Positions 59,497 through 64,000 of a stretch of DNA of 64,000 nt are shown in pieces. A program made the translations under genes and the position numbers. The number at the start of each line of letters is the position of its first letter. Position 1 is the stretch's first letter. The notes below the pieces were generated by a model, which saw only the letters and a program-made list of their open reading frames with translations, did not search any database and was not told where the DNA came from. The DNA is from Megalobrama amblycephala (Eukaryota; Chordata; Actinopteri; Cypriniformes; Xenocyprididae), in NCBI RefSeq assembly GCF_018812025.1, contig NC_063049.1, positions 10,297,537 to 10,361,536 on the forward strand, given 5' to 3'.

Positions 59497-62131
59497 AAGT
59501 AAATGCACATTGCGTCTAATGGGGGCATCTTCCCACATCTTACCCTGCTAGTGAAAAATACAGACAAACTGAACATCACAGCATCTGTACATTCATAAAC
59601 TCACCCTCTTGGATGAAATTAGGGTTCAACAACTGCAAAACAGACAGATGAGTGTTACAGATGCATACAGAGGGTCAAAAGCACTGTTTCTGAAGGAAAG
59701 CTTAATGTTGTGTCACTTCAGCACTAGCCAGCAGAGGGCAGCACCATCGCATGAGATGACAGACACTGGCTGAATTTGAAATGGCATACTACGTTTTTGT
59801 TTTTCTCTTACCTGGGCTGGGCTTACTTGTTTGTTTTTCGTTATTAAAGGGTTGTTAATGTTAAGGCCCTTTCACACCAAAAGTTAAATGAATAAGCCTC
59901 AGGCTGAAGGAAATGCATTTTTACACCTGTACAGTAGAGGGCACCGCTCAAACAAACCTTTCAGCTGTGCTGCCATTCTGGATTAAAGAAGAATAGGATA
60001 CAGGAGAAGGAAGTTTAACACTCTTACTTCAGCAATAAAAAAAAAGTCATATTTGCCTATAGTATGATTGAATTGGATCATCAAATGTCAGCAGCAAAGA
60101 CATTGGTTAATAAAGTGAGATTAAATACAAAGTATATTTATGTAATATAACATTTAATTATTGCGTATTCAGAGATTGCATTTCACTGTTTTCATTCATT
60201 TTGAGGAATACTGAATTTTTCATGCAAGTGATCATGTTCACATACAAGCCCTCTGCACTTAACATGGGGACAGGAGAGCTGTCAGTCAATACATGGGAAA
60301 ACAAAATAACTTGCGTTACTTATTTGAAAAAGAAACTTTGATATTTTGTTGTAATGCGTGAAAAAGTAATCTGATTATGTAATTTCCATTACTTGTTATG
60401 CGATACTCCCAACACTGCATATAAAAGATATGGGAAAAATAGAAAGAGTAGTATGCAATTTGGTATTCAACCACTGTCTGTTCGGAATAGCACACTACCA
60501 TACTATTGATACAATTTCTGCAGTGTGCTAAATCGTGTAGAATGTGAAATCCTGAATCTGGACCAAATACACTGAAAGAGAGTATACAACCGAGCTTGTG
60601 ATTTTCAAAACCCAATGCACTCAAACTGACTTTGGATTTCTAGTGTGATGTATAAACGAGTAATATCAAACACAGATATCTCTTATTTGACTGGCAACAC
60701 ACACTGCAGTCCCGCCTTTCAGTTATAGGAGCCAATCGCCTTTCTGATAGAGGTATCACCTGGTCTTTCTGCTCTAGAACAGTCACAAAAAAGCCTGATT
60801 TGAGGTAAAGAAGAAAAATATATGATACTTCTATCAGATTTTTTGCAGATTGGCCACTAACTGAACACAATTTCTCCAGTAAGAACTTTAAAGCCACTGA
60901 AAAAAACATGTACTCAGTGAGATCATGTGACAGCTATAGACCTTATGTAGCCCCGCCCCTTTTCAGCGTTGCGCTCGTTGTCTTTTGACTTCCGGTTTGT
61001 ATTTCCACAGCGATCTTACATTTATGAATGAACTGCTCGTTTTAAAATCCTCCGGGTCTACTGACATTTGTTAAGACATCTGCTTTAAACATAACAATGC
61101 TCATGATAACTTTCATTATCTCTACAACAAGTAAATCCACTTCACCAGCGAATTATTCTTTGACAACGATGCCATAGAAATGTACAGAGCTACCGCAAAG
61201 CGGAAGTTCAAAGACAATTTTATAAAGATGGCGGCGCGCTTGTTTCTCTGGTAAATAAGGTCTATAGTGTCTGAGATGTTGATTACAGTATAAGCTAGTA
61301 TTTCGTCCTGAACATTACAAAAGCTTTTCATTAGGGTTGAGGCCCGTTCACACCAGAGATAACTATAACGTAACTATAACAGTTCAAATGCCCAAGCTCT
61401 TTAAAGTTGGGTGAATTCGGATTGGCTGTCAGTGTTTTTATCGTTCATAAGATGCAAAAAGTTGTTCTGAAAGTGATCTCAGCAATTATCGTTCCTTAAT
61501 GTTGTTATCGTTATAGTTGTGGGTGAACTTCACTATTTTCATAGAATGAATGATAAATAAATCTTTATTGTTACAATTATCATTATTGGTGTGAACGACC
61601 CTTTATACCAGTCACTCCACACAATTAGTTAAAATAATAACTCACCAACAACAAATTAGGCCAAATAAAATGTAAAAGGGGTTCACATATTTCTTTAACT
61701 TTAAGATTCAAAAGCTGTACCTATTTACTATTCAATTCAGTTTATTAAAAATAATACTACAAATAAATACATAAAAAATATAAATCTACAAATCTACTGG
61801 GCAGCATGCATTGAGATCAGCATCTCTACCTCCATACTAGTTTTGGGGTCTAGTTCATCCTCACAATCGGACTCGTCTGAGCTGCGGGACTCCTGTGGTT
61901 CGGGTTGAGAGAGAGAAATGTTACACACTCACAGTACAGGAATACAGAGAGACGGAGTTACAGTCTGAAAGAACCCCAGGCCAAAGAGACAGGAATACAA
62001 CAATAAAAATAAAAACTATTCATATCATTATCAGTATCATTTTCATACTGTAGTATTTTACCAAATCAAAATAATGATGATAATAAAAAAGTTAATAAAT
62101 GTTTATTAATTTATTGAGAAGTATTGGGATC

Positions 62132-62166
<35 letters not shown>

Positions 62167-62595
62167 AAAGTCCTACCCAGCCTGTACTGTACTACAGTAT
62201 ATACTTATAGTCATGCAGTTGTTAGCAGATTATAATCATAATCATTCAACTTTTCTAATTAAAATATATATATAATGGCTTTTTAAAAAAATTGAACAAA
62301 AGCTAATATTTGAAACATCATGTGTTTCTGTCAGTGTCGTGCTGTCACTGGGCAAACACAAGTGGGGTGAGTGATGTGTTCAGTGTTTATTTTCACACAG
62401 GTGAGGATGCAGCCCACACACACACACACACACACACACCTCCTCATCCTCCTACTCACTTTCTCAGTGACCTTGCTGCTGAGAATTTCCTTTGGCTTAC
62501 GCAGTCCATTCTCAACTTTTATGTCACTTTTGAGTGGCGCACTGTCCTTCTCTGCACGCTTGCGAGCACGAAGCGTGTTCCACGAGAGAGATTTC
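46180..62595 (-). CDS. kalrn: Kalirin, C-terminal half (Ig, FN3, protein kinase)
   Basis: Eleven exons read on the minus strand: 62460-62595, 61830-61892, 59605-59632, 58481-58643, 55159-55280, 54950-55081, 50814-50978, 49381-49459, 49074-49274, 47732-47870 and 46180-46725. They sum to 1,774 bp and give 590 residues plus stop in one uninterrupted frame with GT-AG borders throughout. Order: basic linker, acidic linker, Ig domain (about residues 76-171), FN3 (172-268), Ser/Thr kinase (about 288-555). Kalirin and Trio are Dbl-family Rho GEFs that activate Rac and RhoA at synapses and growth cones; only long isoforms carry this kinase. Kalirin is preferred over Trio because of DGRLLDYL, HDELMEEKVAF and LQHPW. 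The spectrin, GEF and PH parts lie beyond the window. Which fish paralogue this is cannot be told. Confidence 0.92.
46936..47046. repeat. Core of the GATATATCGC hAT hairpin, partial copy
   Basis: This intronic hairpin (CACTGACAAGCTACGCAATA ... TATTGCGTAGCTTGTCAGTG) matches the central part of the element at 54,011-54,318, without its terminal CAGGGCTGGG ends. It is followed by a 46-bp sequence repeated at 48,711-48,757 in the next intron. The rest of intron 46,726-47,731 shows no gene. Confidence 0.65.
47732..47870 (-). CDS. kalrn: Kalirin exon: kinase hinge to catalytic loop
   Basis: It encodes VEDGRLLDYLVAHDELMEEK and ends exactly at HLDLK, with catalytic Asp D407 and Lys K409. Acceptor TGTGTTCAG and donor GTGAAA. 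It starts by completing a split leucine codon from the preceding exon. Confidence 0.92.
48228..48421. mobile_element. hAT-type hairpin MITE A in a kalirin intron
   Basis: CAGTGGTGTCCGATCCTG and its inverse CAGGATTGAACACCCCTG bound a 194-bp palindromic unit containing AAACACACCTGAACC and GCAGGTGTGTTGAGG. Flanking octamers GATTATCC / GACTATCC differ at one base. Non-coding. Confidence 0.65.
48438..48630. mobile_element. hAT-type hairpin MITE B beside MITE A
   Basis: It is a second copy of the same palindromic family, divergent from A, flanked by the exact octamer CTTTAAAG on both sides (48,430-48,437 and 48,631-48,638). It lies only 16 bp from MITE A, so two independent insertions hit almost the same spot. 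The rest of intron 47,871-49,073 has no gene. Confidence 0.7.
49074..49274 (-). CDS. kalrn: Kalirin exon: kinase N-lobe
   Basis: It encodes the glycine-rich loop (GRFSVVRKCL) and VAVKYVNKKM with the ATP-binding Lys K317, and ends in the hinge strand MLVLEL. Acceptor CTGTTTCAG; donor GTGAGT. Exon phases are 2 in and 2 out. Confidence 0.93.
49381..49459 (-). CDS. kalrn: Kalirin exon: FN3-kinase junction
   Basis: This 79-bp exon encodes STYDGTGIQWKDNFESAF and TELCEIGR, the lead-in to the kinase glycine loop. Acceptor after CATAAAG, donor GTAAAT. Sequence agrees with the kalirin/Trio junction (W-K-x-N-F-D/E-S-A-Y/F-T-E-L). Confidence 0.88.
50634..50771. repeat. (TTATG)n pentanucleotide microsatellite
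   Basis: About 27 TTATG units with one interruption near 50,678 lie in a kalirin intron, 42 bases from the splice donor of exon 50814-50978. The rest of intron 49,460-50,813 is AT-rich, with a lone half (50,525) of the AGTTCACCC TTAA family. Confidence 0.95.
50814..50978 (-). CDS. kalrn: Kalirin exon: second half of FN3 domain
   Basis: It encodes SLVWQKSVVSTADVCVKIEN, then YQFRVSASNPWGISPPSEPS, the F and G strands of a fibronectin type III fold. Acceptor TGTGTGCAG, donor GTGAGG. 165 bp, entering in phase 1. Confidence 0.92.
51310..51620. repeat. Fragment of the GGATGCATT / CATGTGACACTG MITE family
   Basis: It shares ACACTTTTATTCAGCAAGGA and TTCATGTGACACTGAAGACT with 44,234-44,710 but lacks one end. 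The following 51,625-51,900 resembles another common fish repeat beginning AAGGTACAGTATGCAATTT. No gene is seen. Confidence 0.5.
51991..53332. mobile_element. hAT-like element with TAGTGGTGGGC ends
   Basis: TAGTGGTGGGC and GCCCACCACTA bound 1,342 bp, flanked by the exact octamer ATTAATAT. Subterminal TATCGGCG and (GATTAATCTA)n repeats are typical of this fish family. No transposase frame. It contains a further Harbinger-like unit and lies in kalirin intron 50,979-54,949. Confidence 0.7.
52598..53226. mobile_element. Harbinger-like MITE nested in the hAT-like element
   Basis: CTGCGTCCCAATTCGCCTAC at the left is mirrored by ACATTGGGATGCAGG at the right, with subterminal AAGTATGTAC / ACATACTAT repeats, resembling the ends of the Harbinger at 21,295. 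The target duplication is not clear. Confidence 0.45.
53608..53672. repeat. (TA)n microsatellite
   Basis: A TA run of about 60 bases in the kalirin intron. A degenerate (AC)n tract follows at 53,755-53,825. A right half of the AGTTCACCC TTAA family precedes it at about 53,460-53,570. Confidence 0.9.
54011..54318. mobile_element. Perfect-hairpin hAT MITE
   Basis: CAGGGCTGGGCGATATATCG begins and the mirror image ends this 308-bp element, with an exact GTTACACA octamer outside each end. The two halves are nearly fully complementary (CTACGCAATATCGCGTTCAT and its inverse), so it folds into one long stem. No coding potential. 54,466-54,650 holds a fragment of another common repeat. Confidence 0.85.
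54950..55081 (-). CDS. kalrn: Kalirin exon: first half of FN3 domain
   Basis: It encodes IPAAPARPVAQEASSTAVIV, HWLPPASSGNSAISSYTVEY and RQE, the A to E strands of FN3. The VxWLPP-type tryptophan and YTVEYR are family-typical. Acceptor CTCGTCCAG, donor GTAAAC. Confidence 0.92.
55159..55280 (-). CDS. kalrn: Kalirin exon: second half of Ig domain
   Basis: It encodes DTGDIVLKICNLMPQDTGIY and TCVAVNDHGTASSSASIKVQ. The D-x-G-x-Y-x-C motif gives the second Ig cysteine. Acceptor CCACTTTAG, donor GTAAAA; phase 2 in, phase 1 out. Confidence 0.93.
55451..55550 (+). repeat. tRNA-derived SINE fragment
   Basis: TAGCACAGTTGG (55,457-55,468) matches an RNA polymerase III A box and GGTTCGAACCC (55,520-55,530) a B box, at tRNA-like spacing. 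The anticodon arm is replaced by irregular sequence, and the flanks resemble a fish SINE body (CCAGGGAATGCATGTGCTCA), so this is a SINE head and not a tRNA gene. Confidence 0.6.
56449..57022. mobile_element. TTAA element, AGGGTTAGTTCACCC family, short copy
   Basis: AGGGTTAGTTCACCCAAAAA and the inverse lie inside TTAA on both sides. Inner arms share CAGTCACGTTGACT-type sequence with 31,198-32,030. It lies in kalirin intron 55,281-58,480 and shares its right TTAA with the next element. Confidence 0.7.
57027..58220. repeat. AGGGGTCATATGATG-type fish repeat block
   Basis: AGGGGTCATATGATGCTATTT directly follows the TTAA of the preceding element and starts another widespread fish transposon family. 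An inner pair CATTTATAAAATGTTGC / GCATGCTTTATAAATG suggests a nested MITE at about 57,280-57,700. The right boundary is uncertain. No gene is visible. Confidence 0.4.
58126..58149. repeat. 24-bp perfect palindrome
   Basis: CTTGGTTTAGTA is followed directly by its exact reverse complement, in a region rich in CGCGC around it. It is probably the symmetric tip of a MITE or a fragment fusion. No protein-binding role is claimed. Confidence 0.7.
58481..58643 (-). CDS. kalrn: Kalirin exon: first half of Ig domain
   Basis: It encodes APEFLTPLADVTCALGETVV and LCCKVCARPKPTITLKGPDQ, then SLLVNNNRFTINI. It has the first Ig cysteine in VTC or LCC-K and the kalirin/Trio signature KVC-x-RPKPT. The usual tryptophan of T-W-KGPD is Leu here, a substitution worth checking. 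Acceptor GTAATACAG, donor GTACAA. Confidence 0.92.
59400..59490. repeat. (TATG)n(TA)n compound microsatellite
   Basis: About nine TATG units pass into a TA run in the kalirin intron. It directly follows a GCCTTGGCAAGCATAAGAGA fragment of the common MITE family and lies about 115 bases from the donor of the 28-bp exon. Confidence 0.92.
59605..59632 (-). CDS. kalrn: Kalirin 28-bp microexon
   Basis: TTTTGCAG precedes and GTGAGT follows 28 bases encoding LLNPNFIQE plus one base. Residues match the conserved L-N-P-N-F-I-Q-E just before the Ig domain of kalirin/Trio. Phase joins perfectly to both neighbours. It is too short for ORF finders. Confidence 0.85.
60934..61267. mobile_element. MITE with CTATAGACCTTAT ends
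   Basis: CTATAGACCTTATGTAGCC at the left and GGTAAATAAGGTCTATAG at the right are inverted. Inner CTTCCGGTTTG and its partner CGGAAGTTC also mirror. Non-coding. 59,800-60,420 before it carries a piece of the TGGGCTGGGCTTG repeat also present near 19,790. Confidence 0.6.
61339..61603. mobile_element. MITE with GGCCCGTTCACACC ends
   Basis: GGCCCGTTCACACCAGAGATA at the left is mirrored by ATTGGTGTGAACGACCC at the right, with inner ACTATAACG / CGTTATAGT repeats. Non-coding, in the intron before exon 61830-61892. Confidence 0.6.
61830..61892 (-). CDS. kalrn: Kalirin exon: acidic linker
   Basis: It encodes 21 residues, ESRSSDESDCEDELDPKTSM plus E, an acidic linker with possible Ser phosphorylation sites. 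Acceptor CGAACCACAG, donor GTAGAG. It is in frame with both neighbours. Confidence 0.85.
62135..62167. repeat. (AAAT)n microsatellite
   Basis: AAATAAAT repeats in a kalirin intron. A (CA)n run follows at about 62,415-62,440, directly beside the donor of exon 62460-62595. Confidence 0.85.
62460..62595 (-). CDS. kalrn: Kalirin exon: basic linker
   Basis: It encodes KSLSWNTLRARKRAEKD, then SAPLKSDIKVENGLRKPKEI and LSSKVTEK, the basic segment between the second GEF module and the Ig domain. Acceptor GACACAACAG, donor GTGAGT. The incoming phase is 1, so the gene continues upstream of this exon; no further exon was found before the window end. Confidence 0.85.
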
Positions 62596-63079
62596 CTGTT
62601 GTGTCAAAACATCAAGTTGTCAAACCCAAAAACGCTGGTTGAAATGCAAATCTAACAGCGAGGAAAAGCAAATTAAAGTGCTTCAGGGGAAAATTATTTC
62701 AGGAGGGAAAAAGAGAAGTCCAAAAAAAGAAACAGCAAACAGCAATATACTGAGTATTGTTAACCTATTTTTATCATCATCCAGTTCCATTTATAGATGC
62801 CTCAAAAAGTATTTTGACACCCAAGTACAGCATTCAGACGTGCTTAAGTGTGCTTGAATTAGTGTGTTTTCTTAAGTGTGCCCAAATATTAATTACACCA
62901 GTATAATCTTAGTACTCAGAGAAAATCAGATTTTGCATTATACCTAAATACGTAGTTCAAATGTTTAGGGTCAGAAATATATATATTAATATTTATATAA
63001 TCGCATCTAACATAAAAGTTTGTGTTACCATAAATGTGTGTGTGTATATATGTATGTATACGAATGCATGTTTGTGTGA

Positions 63080-63099
<20 letters not shown>

Positions 63100-63114
<15 letters not shown>

Positions 63115-64000
63115 ACATTATGAAATAAAAGTTTTTCTCCAAAACACATTGGCCACAATTATTGGCACCCCTTTTATTGAATACTTTTTGCAACCTCCTT
63201 TTGCCAAGATAACAGCTCTGAGTCTTCTTCTATAATGCCTGATGAGTTTGGAGAACACCTGACAAGAGATAAGAGATCATTCCTTCATGCAGAATCTCTA
63301 CAGATCCTTCAGATTCCAGCTCCATGATGGTGCTTCTTCTCTTCAGTTCACTCCACTCATTTTCTTTAGGGTTCAGGTCAGAGGACTGAGATGGCCATGG
63401 CAGAAGCTTCATTTTGTGCTCAGTGACACATTTTTGTGTTTTTTTTTTTAATGTTTATTTTGGATCATTGCCCTGATGGAAGATCCACGGCCCATTATAG
63501 GATTTCTAGCAGAAGCAGTCAGGTTTTGATTTTTTATCTGTTGGTATTTGATAGAATCCATGATACCATGTATCTGAATAAGATGTCCAGGACCACCAGC
63601 AGAAAAATAGGCCCACAACATTAAAGATCCAGTAGTAAATTTAACCGTGGGCATGGGGAACTTTTTATCCATGTGTGTACCAAACCCATCTGGTGGGTTT
63701 GCTGCCAAAAAGCTATTTTTTAGGTTCATCTGACCTTAGAAGCCAGTCCCATTTGAAGTTCCAGTCGTTTCTGACAACTGAATATGCTGGAGATTGATTC
63801 TGGATGAGAGCAGAGGATTTTTCTTGAAACCTTCCTGAACAACTTGTGGGGATGTAGGTGCTCTTTGATCATTTTTTTTAGGCTTTCTGAGACTCAAGAC
63901 TCAACTAATCTCTGCAATTCTCCAGCTGTGATCCTTGGAGAGTCTTTGTCCACTCAAACTTTCCTCCTCAGTGTGCATTAGGATGATTTAGACACACGTC
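63100..64000 (-). pseudogene. Tc1 transposon with decayed transposase, cut by window end
   Basis: TCCAAAACACATTGGCCACAAT and GGCACCCCTTTTATTGAAT mark a common fish Tc1 end. On the minus strand, transposase pieces are readable: GSLMLWAYFSAGGPGHL, then LNPKENEW with the third acidic residue. A frameshift lies between them, near 63,440. The second Asp region (usually FQQDNDPKH) reads Gly at the catalytic position in one frame. It is inactive. Confidence 0.75.

Noticed and set aside
1..64000. CRISPR arrays, rRNA, bacterial operons or phage genes
   Set aside because: No regularly spaced repeats with unique spacers, no Shine-Dalgarno-led gene strings, and gene structure is vertebrate throughout.

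Overview
This window looks like a teleost fish chromosome, most likely a cyprinid. The reasons are short coding exons with GT-AG introns, a kalirin-type gene with vertebrate domain order, a fish-type rhamnose-binding lectin gene, and very dense hAT, Harbinger, Tc1, TTAA-target, L2 and tRNA-SINE repeats. There are no bacterial features, no CRISPR array and no rRNA. The placement in cyprinids rests on recognising repeat families from general knowledge; no database was searched.

Layout. 1-6,000: nested non-autonomous DNA transposons and AT-rich simple repeats. 6,035-35,480: a large imperfect inverted duplication centred near 18.5 kb. The left arm carries an L-rhamnose-binding lectin gene (10,745-16,468, + strand) with three lectin domains, and a complete-looking hAT transposon (7,302-10,258) with an open 708-codon frame. 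The right arm carries the mirror copy of the lectin locus, cut down to its first three exons and clearly dead (27,560-28,375). The right arm is interrupted by a 4.4 kb Harbinger transposon whose two genes each have an in-frame stop (21,295-25,672), and by a 6.1 kb hAT-type foldback element (29,157-35,263) that itself holds further insertions. 35,680-42,700: a graveyard with a KDZ transposase fragment, a TTAA element carrying a Harbinger-like MITE and a broken Tc1 element, an L2-type LINE split by a SINE-like repeat, and one LTR plus a gag start of a Ty3/gypsy element. 42,700-46,179: non-coding sequence downstream of kalirin with MITEs. 46,180-62,595 (- strand): the last eleven coding exons of a kalirin (kalrn) orthologue, encoding 590 residues of linker, Ig, FN3 and C-terminal protein kinase. 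The gene continues upstream of the window. 63,100-64,000: a decayed Tc1 element.

Only two host genes are supported, the lectin and kalirin, and nothing suggests they work together. Kalirin is a Rho-GEF/kinase signalling protein; the lectin is a secreted sugar-binding protein usually linked to egg or mucosal immunity. The best observations are structural: insertions that can be dated relative to one another because the window itself contains the empty site (in the opposite duplication arm, in the opposite hairpin arm, or in a sister repeat copy). No clearly novel biological system was found. The most promising unnamed item is a 3.5 kb element (30,478-33,955) with a 4-bp target duplication and a recurring GGTTACACCA-type motif.
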